From contig CAIIXF020000003.1 in NCBI GenBank assembly GCA_903813345.2, forward strand, positions 15,078,931 to 15,142,930: 64,000 bases of DNA, given 5' to 3'. The position numbers and the translations under genes are program-made. This stretch comes from Owenia fusiformis (taxonomy: Eukaryota; Annelida; Polychaeta; Sabellida; Oweniidae). The notes beneath the pieces are model-generated. The model ran no database searches and had not been told where the DNA came from. It was given only the letters and a program-made list of their open reading frames with translations. Of the stretch, positions 1 to 21,336 are shown piece after piece. Numbering within the stretch: position 1 is the stretch's first letter; every line of letters begins with the position of its first letter.

Positions 1-153
1 CCGATACAACTCCTCTTTTCCCAAGGCACTAAAAAGGAATCCCATGTAGAGTTAATGTAGAAAACGTGCGGTGCAACGTATGAAAACGCAATAAAGGTTC
101 TAGTACCTAAATCAATTTTAGGGAGTGCAATCAATGGAAATTGAAAAACTTAC

Positions 154-10612
<10,459 letters not shown>

Positions 10613-10756
10613 TTTTCTCAAATACTTCCTTCTTCGAAAAGAAAGTAGTAATAACCATAGGCTATGGTGATCGATCTGTGTTTATCAATACTGGATTCTG
10701 TTGGTGCTGCCATCTTTATATCGGCCCAGAACCTATGGTAATAACTAAGCGTAGAG
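10613..10756 (-). promoter_or_regulatory. Presumed promoter / 5' UTR of the kinase gene
   Basis: Sequence directly upstream of the start codon. It contains the near-palindrome CCATAGGCTATGG and a GCCATCTT motif (YY1-like) near 10708. No TATA box at a convincing distance. Placement is inferred from gene position only. Confidence 0.3.
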
Positions 10757-11425
10757 TATTTTTATCATAGGCCAAGGGTAAAGTAATAGTAAGCCGTATA
10801 CGAGGGTTGTCCCATAAGTCTTGAAATTTTTATTCTAATTCAAAGAAGAGACAGGTGAACAAGTCTGATTAAGACCACTTGTTATGATGGAGATTTCAAC
10901 AATATTTAGTGTATTATTTTCAAAAAGCAATGGGGAGTTGATAGAAAATTGATAGTTTGTAGCTCTTACCTAAGATTGAAACTCAGTCAGATGATATAGA
11001 GTGAATAATGCTGTCTAAAAGAGAGAATTTCTGAAAACCTGCAATTGCTTGGCAAGTTCATTAGTAAACAAGTGATCTGACTGGTCACTGCTGACCTCCC
11101 TGACCTCCAGCAGTGACAATTTCTGTATTAACCAACCAAATCAGTTTCAGCTTGCCAGGCAATTGCAGATATCCATAGTTGTTGTTTTATATGCAGTATT
11201 ATATGCAGTTTTTAGATAAAGATTTGAAAAAAACAATGATATAAGTTTGAAAAACACTTTGAAGAAGATTTTGGAGGGATTTGGGAATACAATTTGATAC
11301 CAGTAAAGAGAACTAGTGCCAAGACTAAAAAATTTTGAAAAATTTTAAATCATACTTGTGGACCATGTCTGATCTCTTCTATATACAGCTTATTACATTT
11401 CCCTTGGCCTATGATTTTTATATGA
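10757..11425. mobile_element. Inverted-repeat element with an inner 130-bp hairpin
   Basis: TTTTATCATAGGCCAAGGG at 10759 is matched in inverse by CCCTTGGCCTATGATTTTTA near 11401. Inside, 11039-11168 is a separate palindrome (CTGCAATTGCTTGGCAAG versus CTTGCCAGGCAATTGCAG, with inner GTCACTGCTG / CAGCAGTGAC). Next to the left end, GAGGGTTGTCCCATAAGTC resembles mariner-type termini. Likely one or two nested non-autonomous elements upstream of the kinase gene. Confidence 0.6.
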
Positions 11426-11967
11426 CTCGGTAGCATATCTACCTGTACAGGGCCGTTCCCAGGATTTTTTCAAGAACAGTCTTCACCTCTATCGTTGTTC
11501 TTTTTTCCTTCGAGTCTCCTAAGTTTACGAACAAAATCCACAGATATTGGCTCAAGGGGGTGGGGAGAGGGTACTGTCGCACCAAATGTCCCCTCCAATG
11601 CTATTGGGGGAATCCCCTTATTATGGGCTTCGATAAGCCTTCACGCCTACGCCATGCGGATTTTGACTGAAATGGCAAGGGTTGGGGAAGTTGCTGAATT
11701 TTAAAATACGCCTGGAATCCATGTAATTGGATAGGACTTTATATTAATTAAAGGCCTATTTGTGTAATTATACCAAATAGTGAACATAGTGAATTTTCCC
11801 TTCTCTAAGTAATAACAAGGCCAATGGTATTTAGCCAAAAACTCTGGTAGACAGTTTGGAGGTGTCGAAAATCACAAATTGAGAGCTGAGAAACTGAGGC
11901 GGTTATAATTTTTGGAAAGAAAACGTGTATCGTTTTATATTCTGGCTTTTTTAATAAAATCAATTGG
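11426..11967. other. Intergenic sequence, nothing recognised
   Basis: Between the inverted-repeat element and the LINE fragment. The open frame at 11495-11704 has no family resemblance I can name. Confidence 0.4.
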
Positions 11968-12287
11968 ATGTCGGAATATAGTCAAATCAGACATGCAATA
12001 CCCACGTACTTTGCAAACAGGATGAACTCACAAGAGAGCAAGAAGACAAAAGTTTCAACACAACAGTCATTAAAAATTTATAATGTTACTTGTAACACAT
12101 ATCAGTGTCTGACTAAAAAAACTACTTCAAAAGACATTTATAGAATTATAATTGACAAGATCAAATCAAAACCATTCATGGAAAAGGTATGGGTTGATTT
12201 ATGTAAGCTTCAAGATTATACTGAACTTTTCAAGTGTGTATGGGTAAATATAAATTGCTACATAACATTTTACCATGTAAGTTCTTA
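11968..12287 (+). pseudogene. LINE reverse-transcriptase C-terminal fragment (5' piece)
   Basis: The frame reads TTSKDIYRIIIDKIKSKPF then WVDLCKL and DYTELFKCVW, which resembles the SKEIYxILI...W...WKxIFK stretch near the end of many LINE polymerases. It stops at the LTR beginning at 12288. The missing continuation of such a protein (a C-x2-C finger and hydrophobic tail) is found on the same strand at 14652. No start or catalytic YxDD region is nearby, so it is a dead fragment. Confidence 0.4.
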
Positions 12288-12830
12288 TGTAAAAAACCAG
12301 GGAAAATATTTTCTTAATTTTTGTATTTTTTACACATTTTCAGGTATGACAGTTTGTTCTTTTTATGTATTTTATATGTATGTATGTTCCGCCTCATGTT
12401 TGTAGCTATTTCATGGTATATTTAATATGTAATTGTGCAATTTATTTTGTACTTAGAACTCAAGGAATAATTTTCAGAAGTGTCACATGACACGCCCCAT
12501 ATTAATTACATGCAGACATTAGAAATATGTGTTTTTACTCACATTTATGGGTTTTAAAGATTAATATCCATGTATATTCATAGTACCAGCTTCCTTGTTA
12601 TATTTATGTGTCTTTACATGTTCAGGTAACAAGTTTATTTGTAATTTAAAGTTACATAAATTTTAAACATGTGGTGTGTCATGGTTGACCTACTTTATTA
12701 CTATTACTGAATTTGGAGAAGAAGGCCTGACTGATAATCCAGCCGCATTTAAATCGCATAATATCATTCTTATTTCGTGCCATCCATCATCGAAAACAAC
12801 TTTCGCTGTTGAGAAGATACGTTTGCAACA
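12288..12830 (+). mobile_element. LTR, unit 1 (leftmost)
   Basis: Begins TGTAAAAAACC and I end it at GTTTGCAACA, giving TGT...ACA ends and 543 bp. The left limit is fixed where unit 1 departs from the other units; the right limit is inferred from the CA rule only, as all copies continue alike. It contains nine bases (within TTTTCTTAATTTTT) absent from the other three LTRs. Flanks TCTTA and TGAGT do not match, so there is no target duplication here. No primer-binding site follows. Confidence 0.65.
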
Positions 12831-14651
12831 TGAGTGAGGTAAATATGTTTCATTGAAATTCAGATTCATGTGAAAAATCAGAGTTCAAAACTTTGCCTTC
12901 AGAAAGTTTGATTTCTAAAAACTTTAGTAAAGTTTCTTCATTTGAAAAAACTCAATCCCCCCTTTATAGTACCTGTTGTTGAAGGGACTATAAAAATTAT
13001 TGTGACCTAAATTAAATGCAAAATTTTGAACTATTTTGCAAAACTTTCTGATAAGTATTTCGGAAAATATCTGCCAAAAACTTTGTCACATAATTTGGGG
13101 AAGAAGCTGTCCATTTTGAAATTCGCCATTGTCCTTTGTTCATGTGCTTTCGAAATTGGAATTTTTTAACTTAGGAATTTTAGTATTTTCAAGTGAGATC
13201 AGAGTCTGAAACTTTAATAAAAGTTAGCTTTACCATTAATGATAATTTTGTGAAGCTTAAATAAACTTATAAACAAAAACTTTCTCTTAAAGAAGACCAA
13301 AAAAAACTAAGTAGGTCATAAGGCTTAAACATGACAAGGTAGCCATCTTGTCAAAACTCCAAATCTTATGAAAGATTTTAAAACCTCAAAACTCAAAGCC
13401 TGTTGGTCTTAACTCACAATATATGTATTAGATTTAGAGTTTACTTGTATATTTTACTTATTAACCATATTTTATGCCATAAATCTTGCCTAAAGTGGGT
13501 TATCCTCTGCCGTAAAACTTGCCAAAAATTGCCAAAAACCATCACACTTGCCTTAGCCAGCCGGTGTGACCCCCCCCCCCCCCCCCATTTTGGTCAAACC
13601 TAATGCTTGCTTTAACTAGCCGTCATTATTAACAACCGCGTCTCCTTACCTTAATTGTGTCGTGGGACAAAATATTCTTTCTTCAATCGTGCAATCGCCC
13701 GATTTCTCCCATACAATAGCCATTACATACCACGTGCTCATTCAAAGATTTATATTTTTATACTTGTAAATATTATATTAGATATTATATTTTATAACCA
13801 AAGTGCTAGAGTTATCGCCTTTATGAGCAAACTCAAATTCAAGACCTTTCGCAGTATAAGTACAGTAATAAGGTTGATTAGGTTGTATTAAGTCACAGTA
13901 TTTATATACAGAGCCAACATAGTATTCTGATATTGTCAAAAGTTGACAAAAGTAGTCACAGTATTATTGCAATAGTGAGTTGAAGATTACATTCCATCCA
14001 TTAAAACTAAGTTATATTGTTGCAATCTCAGAGAAAGAAAAGAAACTTGATGCTTACTTTTTACGCAGTATTAAAAATGTTGTTATTTTTATAGAAATAA
14101 AGTAGTTTTGTATATACGTTCTTAGAAATCACTTTGTCGTGTTCAATTAGTGTAAAAGCGAAGTGCCGCTAAAGTGAAGTTGGTAAAAAACTGTAAAAAC
14201 ATTGACCATTAATTGATAGTACTAGAAAATCAAGTCCATCAAAACTTAAGAAATTTCGATAAAACCTCAAATTTCCAATTTTTCCCTATTTCTCAAAAAC
14301 TTCCCAAATTTTCAACTTTTTCATAAATTTTAAATTTTTCCCAAAACTTCCCAAATTTTCAACTTTTTCATAAATTTTCAATTTTTACCAAAACTTCCCA
14401 AATTTTCAACTTTTTCATAAAATTTCAATTTTTCCAAAATTTTCAGTTTTCACAATTTTTCCAAAATTTTCATTAATTTTTCCAAAATTTTATAATTTAT
14501 CAAAATTTCCAATTTTTCCCAAAATTTCTAAATTTTCATAATTTTCCAAAATTTCAATAATTTCCAAAAATAGTCCCAAAAATATTTTTCACTCATAAAT
14601 TTTTGGACTTGGAAAAATTTGCACTTAAAATAATTTTGGACTTGGACACTT
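12831..14651. other. Non-coding AT-rich DNA after the LTR; degenerate tandem repeat at 14270-14580
   Basis: 12831-14269 shows no gene or named repeat, only a C homopolymer at 13570-13586 whose length differs between units (17, 12, 14, 12). At 14270-14580 a degenerate tandem repeat of CCCAAATTTTCAACTTTTTC-type units is visible. Units 3 and 4 carry 20 more bases of it (36449-36779, 48090-48421) than units 1 and 2 (25359-25669). Open frames at 13403 and 13655 and their copies show no family resemblance. Confidence 0.6.
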
Positions 14652-15075
14652 TTGACTAGACTTGTCTCCAGACATTGTATTATCAACCCGGGTTCGCTAC
14701 ACTTACTTAAAAGATGGCAAATAAGTCAAACTGAAAACTGTGATTTATGTAACGTAGTTGAAAATTATCAACATTTATTCTTAGATTGTAAAAGAGTAAA
14801 CAGAATGCTAAAACAATTAGAAGAGTACATTTTTAATCATTTTAAAATCACAATAGTTTTAACAGATATTAAAACATTGATTTTTGGATATAAAATACGA
14901 AACATTGACTACAAACATTTTAATGAATGGCTTAATGAAATGTGGTATATCATATTTGTTAACTATTGTTAGGATACACAAGAAATTAAAATGCATCATT
15001 TTAATGCAATTATGTAGATTTGCACTGTAAAACATATTTTGAATTGAAATAAAGATAGATTGAAAGATAAAAAAA
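14652..15075 (+). mobile_element. LINE 3' end (polymerase tail and 3' UTR), unit 1
   Basis: The frame reads LLKRWQISQTENCDLCNVVE then HLFLDCKRVNRMLKQLEEYI, the typical C-x2-C...HLFxxC end of LINE polymerases. After the stop comes a short UTR ending in AATAAAGATAGATTGAAAGATA, a LINE-type tail. The copy is 5'-truncated and inactive. It may continue the fragment at 11968, split by the LTR region. Confidence 0.65.
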
Positions 15076-16800
15076 GTTTTATATTCTCATTCATCTTTAT
15101 TGAATAATGGCGTTCCGTTGACATTTTGAAACGAGTATAATATTTGTCCAAACTATTTTCTCTTGTTTTCAGCATCTTCGTTCACTCGGCTCCCGTCGGT
15201 CGAATGATGAACGTAGTGAAGACCGGAGCGTGCGAAGATGTGTTTTCAGCGAGTAGCAAGAAATCTACAAAGCTGTTAATTGAGCTCTAAATAGAAGTGC
15301 GCATGCGTTAGTTCCGTTAGGGGAAGGGGTCTCGTTGGCGAATAGTTGCAGATTTTTAAAATATTCAAGTGAAAGACAAATCAATATTTTAAGATTTCCT
15401 ACGTTTTTCCACGACTGTTGATAAGTTGACGTCCATCACACCTGAATTTTTTCAATAGATGTTTTTCATATCATTGAAGGAATACACTGGTTTAACGTAA
15501 CTTTACAGCCGGATGTAAAGTTTGTTTTCATACCTGTGTTGTCAAGTAGTGGAGGGGGGAGGGTCACAGAGGCTTGTAGCTAGACAAAATGTGAAAAGCG
15601 AATACTGTAATCAGCAATGGCCATGAGACAAAATATATAGGATGTCTGGAGATATATCCAATATTTGTGACTGCAACAGCGATACTTTTTAGTCTAGGAA
15701 AGTACGAAGAGAAGACATTTCATCTTTGCGATTTGCACCTTAAGAATAGTCATCGGTATTAAAATTTTCAAGTAAAATAGGTACAGCGAACAAGTCTCGC
15801 TCACGATTCATTCAAGTTACTGTGGCAATACTTAATAAAAACGGAGAGGTTTCACAAAGCCAATATTACTACGCCTATTCGTCCTCTCAATAATTATGTT
15901 GACATCTTAGTTTTGTTCCATAAAACCATTTTTCAAGAACATATACAGTAGAACCTGTATATAGTGAACACATATGGAGCCACAGTGTTCACTGTATGTA
16001 GGTGTTCACTACAGAGAATATTCATTTTCAAGAGTCAATGTAAAATGTGTCTTGAAGTGGTGTTCACTAAACACAGGTGTTCACTAGAGAGAGATATTCA
16101 ACAAAATAAGTTTTACTGGAGATATTTTTAAGATAATAAGTTTAAGTTTAAGATAATATGTGATGGTCGCACCATACACTTAATAGCCAATATAAACTGT
16201 GCTATTAGTTCATACACAAACAATACAATTAAGTGTTATTGTTACATTTCATATTTATTGTATCAATCACTGTCAAAGACCACTGTTACTCTACTACATT
16301 ACTCCATTTAGTTTCATATAAATCTGTTGAAGTGTACAGTGAATACTGTAGACTTTACAATGCATTTCTACATGATCTACAAACATTTACTTCGGAATCA
16401 AATAATATCAGGTTCAGGTTTATCATTGATTTGACCCCATTATTCAGGGAGGCTTTAACAGAAACTTTGTAAAGTTAAGAATTCGTAAATTCCATTGTTC
16501 TCTAACTGTGATGTCATTATATCCATGGTTTCAATTGATTTACAAATTGTAACTTTACGAAGTTTCTGTTAATGACCCCCAGGGTTGTTCCCATGGAGAA
16601 ATTCTCCATCATATTTCTGCATATACAGAGATAATTTGTCGAATAATTATTCTATGTGATGCATTAAATGCAATTGTAGTTGTTTGGCAATATTTTCTTT
16701 AAAGACCACTTAAACAAATTGTGCTTTCACAGTGATTATTTAAATATCACCAAATTGTGCTTTCTGTCTTAATCAATTAGTTACACTAAATAGTTATTAG
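15076..16800. other. Gene 3' flank with small repeats (same in all units)
   Basis: 15177-15242 carries ACTCGGCTCCCGTCGG...GAAGACCGGAGCGTGCGAAG, shared with the hAT-like MITE at 9034. 15944-16100 has repeated GTGTTCACT in both orientations after CAGTAGAACCTGTATATAGT, a MITE-like pattern. 16455-16572 is a foldback (TTAACAGAAACTTTGTAAAG and its inverse). Counterparts lie at +11,089 in unit 2, about +22,199 in unit 3 and +33,841 in unit 4. No gene supported. Confidence 0.6.
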
Positions 16801-17334
16801 TATTCTTTTATTCTACACGCATTTTCTTACTGGCATTTTGGCCAATATTTTCCGCTACATCAGTCCCTTTTATAGATGGTGCTACAGACTGCAAAAGTGC
16901 CGATTGTGAGCTTTGACCAAATAAGGACAACAAAAGAGCGACTCCATAACCAGTTGCTCTTTCACCCTGAAAAGAGAAAGTCTGTGAATTATTATGGGTG
17001 TTGAACAAATACTAGATGAAATGAAATTTTCATAGACTTTTATATTTCTACATTTCTCTATCCATCTGTCCTTTCATCAAAACAGTAAGACAAATGAAAA
17101 CACATTGGTCTGATCCTAATAATTTATGGGCCCATGGAGGTTATTTTCTCGTTTAGTTCTGGCTCCCATTTTTGTGTCATTTAAAGAAAATGGCTTTTAC
17201 ACCATGAGAGCCTACCAAATAAAGTCATTCTTTGTCACTTTGAAGTATTACTAAGAGAAACATCATGTGTATATTAACCTGTTTTGCATGATATGATATT
17301 TGTATGTATGATGTAACATGATAGCAAGACCATA

Positions 17335-17878
17335 TACAGGGTGTTTCATAATGACCGTCCCCCCATCCACAGGCAATACTAGATCACATGTTCCCATAAT
17401 CTATATATCGTAATAAAGCTTATTCAATTCAGTTTTATGTCTACTATTCCTGATGGATTTAAAGAGAGGAGTAGAATGCCATATAATCCATTGTATCATC
17501 TAGTGCTCTCTGGTCATTTCTTTGAAATATTTAATACTTTTGTCTTTCAAATAATATTAAGATATATCCTCAGCATCCATCAAATGTTAGAAGTGAACAT
17601 TACTATATATATTAGTGAATTGAGGCATGGTTATCATATCTTTTTGCAGGACAAATGGCCAATTTTGGAAAATGTGGCTTTCAGATTCTATGCTAAAGGT
17701 AAAATGGGAACCCTTTGTAGAAATATGTAGCAAGTTGTAAAAACTGTTGAGCTTAATCAAAGTTGTTTCAATGAGTCCAGAATTGAACAATTAAGCTTTC
17801 ATATGATGTATAACATATGTGCGTCTGCTATTTAGGATTGGTGGTGGATGGGGGGACGATCATTATGAAATGTATTTC
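17335..17878. mobile_element. Foldback MITE in intron 10, unit 1
   Basis: TTTCATAATGACCGTCCCCCC at 17344 is matched in inverse by GGGGGGACGATCATTATGAAA ending 17870; the arms are 27 bp with one mismatch. The left flank ACAGGGTG is mariner-like. The 97-codon frame 17437-17730 lies inside and is not a gene. Counterparts: 28424-28967, 39534-40579 (split by the 502-bp insertion), 51176-51719. Confidence 0.75.
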
Positions 17879-18702
17879 AATAGAATGCATGACAGTTTGT
17901 GCCAGGAAATTAAGTTAAAAAGTAAAGCAGTTTAGGGCACATTAATAAATAAAAAAAAATGACACCATTTTACAATTTTTTGGTTGCAGCTCCTGTCATA
18001 TCTATTTAGAAAAGACCAAAAGTTCTGACTTCATTTCAAGAACATGTCAAGATTTAGGCTTTTGGGGCAATAATTCACCATGGTAGGCAAAGAATTAGGT
18101 ATTTCTCTTAAAATCATTTACTTTTCAATTTCAAACAATATATTTATTTCCACACCTGAAACCTTTTTTCAGATTTTTTCAGTTGAGATCAGAGGGGATA
18201 AGTTAATGTTTAAAAAATTATTAAAAATTTTACACTCTCTTCTCTACTGCCCTCCCCCTAATTACTTACACTGTGTACAGGGTATGCCATATCTACATGA
18301 ATCCAAGTCCCTGGAAAGTCAAATCCTAAATGTGCTGCTATGAACATCCCTGCACAGGACACTTGGGCATTACTTCTATCCTAAAACATAGAAACATATT
18401 CATTGTAATCCAGTATGTTCATGAATAATCAGTATTTCTAATCTGTACTCTAGATCCGGTTGTCAAGTTACTCATGCCAAGTTTATCAGCTTATATGCTG
18501 TTTTTGGTCTACTTTGAGACAATGAAAAAATAGATCTAAGCCCATAAATGTGTTTGGCAAAATGAAAGAAACAAAAAGGCAAATGTTAAAAGCAGACAAG
18601 TTAGAGTTCCCCTGCTTTCCTAATTACATTGTAACAGCGACGCTGCTTAACATTTCAATCGATAGGTACTGTCCAGAATCTTTTGCAATTTGGGAAAAGA
18701 AT

Positions 18703-18848
18703 TTAAGCCCATGACTCAATGAATTATGGATGATTTAATCCACTCATGTGTTGTTTCCTAGACTTTGAATTCATGCTGTCACACTCATTCAAAGTCTGGA
18801 AACAACACAAATGTTGTTCAATCATCCTACAATTCATGGGCTGAAATC
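18703..18848. repeat. 146-bp foldback in intron 9
   Basis: GCCCATGACTCAATGAATTA pairs with its inverse near 18830-18842, and inside GTTGTTTCCTAGACTTTGAA pairs with TTCAAAGTCTGGAAACAAC. A long imperfect hairpin. Counterparts at 29792-29937, 41404-41549 and 52544-52689. Confidence 0.75.
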
Positions 18849-19140
18849 CTTTAGACTAGTACACTTTCAAAAATCTGCAACATTTTACTTCAAATGAATG
18901 AATCAACTTCAAAAAAAATATGACACAAGACGATACAATTCATTGTACAAGAACGAATAATATGCAAATGAAAAATAATGAAACTTTAAAACATACAGCG
19001 ACGGAATTTTTCATATCAGCTACTGCACTGGAGAACTCTGCAAAATGGACCTCTGGACAGTAAATCATGGGATGGCACAGGTCTCCAGAGTTCTGGCCTG
19101 CCTTGACACACCCAGGCTCCCAGTTCTCATTGTTAGTTAT

Positions 19141-19632
19141 CACAGATGCATGGTATTTACCTAGAAATATCACAGACGCATGGTATTTACCTAGAAATAT
19201 CACAGATGCATGGTATTTAGCAAGACATAGCACAGTGCATGACATTTACCAAGACATATCAAAGATGCATGACATTTACCAAGACATATCAAATATGCCT
19301 GACATTTATTAAGACATATCAAATATGCTTGACATTTACCAAGACATATCAAATATGCTTGACATTTACCAAGACATACCACATATACAGGGGCATTTAC
19401 CAAAACATCACAGATGCATGGCATTTACCAAGACATATCAAAGATGCATGACATTTACCAAGACATATCAAATATGCCTGACATTTATTAAGACATATCA
19501 AATATGCTTGACATTTACCAAGACATATCAAATATGCTTGACATTTACCAAGACATACCACATATACAGGGGCATTTACCAAAACATCACAGATGCATGG
19601 CATTTACTAAGATATATCACAGATGCATGGCA
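19141..19632 (-). repeat. Exon-9 acceptor minisatellite, unit 1
   Basis: About sixteen 30-bp units. On the minus strand the gene-proximal units read TTTCTAG|GTAAATACCATGC, the same as the true acceptor and first bases of exon 9; distal units have drifted to TCTTGGTAAATG. A higher-order block of 179 bp appears twice (frames at 19325 and 19504). The first unit beyond the exon keeps the AG, so a decoy acceptor lies 30 bases upstream, in frame, and would add [10 protein letters not shown]. Confidence 0.92.
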
Positions 19633-19635
19633 CTA

Positions 19636-20482
19636 ATATGGTTTTCCTTAATCAAGAATATTTTTTGTGTGGTAGATAATATCTAAAGGAGTCAAAAGTA
19701 CGAAAAAATATATTTTGAGTTTTCTAGAGGGACAATTTTGGGGTTTTTAAACTGAAAAACAATGCAGTTGGTAAAACAGGGATTAGCTATCATTTTGGGG
19801 CATAATGGAAAAAGTAATTGTGCTTTAAACTGAATTACATCACAATTACTTTATTGAGTATTGATAATTTTAATCTAGCGCTCAACTCTTTTCTTCAAGA
19901 GCAACATAGGATAAGGCAAACAATCTCAGATATATTAAGGTTACATACTGGGAGGTTTTGGGTATGGGGTTTATCCAGAGGGAGATATGCAAATCTCCCA
20001 AAGGACAAACCCCATTTCCAAACTGACTGTACATCACTGCTTAAATATCCTAAACAAAGTAGAAATTTCTAAAAAAAATTCAATTTTTTTTCTTCATTTT
20101 TTCAGTTATTGGAAGTGAGAAGATATGCCCCGAACCAGGAGATATGGCGGGAGATATAGAGGCTCTGGATATGGAAACCTCAAAATCAGGATACAGGATA
20201 TATCCTACCAACTTATCTCCCTAAAATTCTACTGGATATAAGCTAACACTAACTGAAATTGTTTGTCCTACTCTATATGGCCAAGCCTCCCATCCTGCAC
20301 AAATAAATAAAACTGTAACAATTTTCTGGGACAACTTAGGGAGAGGACTTAAGAATAGGCGAAAGCCTTTTGTCCAATCCGTTTCGTTAAACTGTATCAA
20401 TAAAATGTATGTAATGTAATATATAGAGGAATAAAATATGTTTAATAATAAATATGGCCACTGCATTTTCAGAATATCTTAC
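19636..20482. other. Intron 8 remainder, with possible LINE 3' remnant at 20222-20440
   Basis: 20222-20440 reads on the plus strand like the end of a LINE ([12 protein letters not shown], then stop and CAATAAAATGTATGTAATG). Also small hairpins near 19950-20030. The same sequence occurs in all four units (31311, 42923, 54063 onward). No other gene seen. Confidence 0.35.
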
Positions 20483-21070
20483 CTGTTGCTATACCCTGAG
20501 CACCAGTTAAGGTGGCCATATCTAGTATGACATCTGCCTTCAAGTCTTTGTCAGCATATGCCACACCATCCCCCAACACAAGCCTGCCTTCAGCATCAGT
20601 GTTATTTACCTCAACTGTCCTGAAAATTATTACAAATAAACTTTTAATTTCAACACCAAGAAGTGATGCGATATTAAAAGTCACCATTTTTTAATGACTG
20701 GTGTAGATATTAAGCACCATTGTCTGTATTAATGGCTTAGCTTGCAATTGCAAGCAGGTGGTGACGTTTTGTGCTGTTAATGCCTTTTACTTCCTAATTT
20801 CAAATTTTAATTTCATACAAATATTGATCAAAAATCTTAACAATCAAGTGGTCACATGTTTCTGCTGTTTTTACCTACCTGAAGTTGCATACCCAAGTTC
20901 AATTGTTATATTATTTTATGATTTCATGCCCAATAATACTATTTCCAGTCAATCATTGTGAAATATTTTTTATAGAGCTGTGAGACTTACCTCCCAGAGT
21001 ATAGCTTTAGAATGTCATCAGGTCTTGTTGCGACCGAACCAACTGCATTTTCTGCCAGACAAAACACTGC

Positions 21071-21336
21071 GTGGAGATTGTCTGTAAAACCCTGAAATAA
21101 AGTACACAGTGTGGAGATTGTCTGTAAAACCCTGAAATAATAGTACACAGTGTGGAGATTGTCTGTAAACCCCTGAAATAAAAGTACACTGCGTGGAGAT
21201 TGTCTGTAAATCCCTGAAATAAAAGTACACTGTATGGAGGTTCTCTGTAAAACCCTAAAATAACAGTACACTGTATGAAGGTTCTCTGTAAAACCCTGAA
21301 ATAATAGTACACAGCATGGATTTGGTCTGTAAAACC
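21071..21336 (-). repeat. Exon-7 acceptor minisatellite, unit 1
   Basis: Six to seven units of 40-41 bp. On the minus strand each reads TATTTCAG|GGTTTTACAGAC, which is the acceptor and start of exon 7, plus a spacer CACTGTGTACTT. Most units keep the CAG, making a ladder of decoy acceptors. The 41-bp period is not a multiple of three, so most decoys would shift the frame. Confidence 0.92.

Noticed and set aside
11968-12405. A 145-codon gene at 11968
   Set aside because: Only the first part resembles a LINE polymerase; the remainder runs into the LTR.
13403-13891. Small plus-strand frames at 13403 and 13655 repeated in every unit
   Set aside because: Conserved only because the whole unit is duplicated; no family resemblance, and the first ends in a C homopolymer of variable length.
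17437-17730. 97-codon frame at 17437 and its copies
   Set aside because: Lies inside a foldback MITE and is broken by the insertion in unit 3.
18940-19686. Repetitive open frames on both strands ([14 protein letters not shown] and [16 protein letters not shown] type)
   Set aside because: Products of a 30-bp minisatellite whose period keeps frames open; only the part fused to exon 9 on the minus strand is coding.
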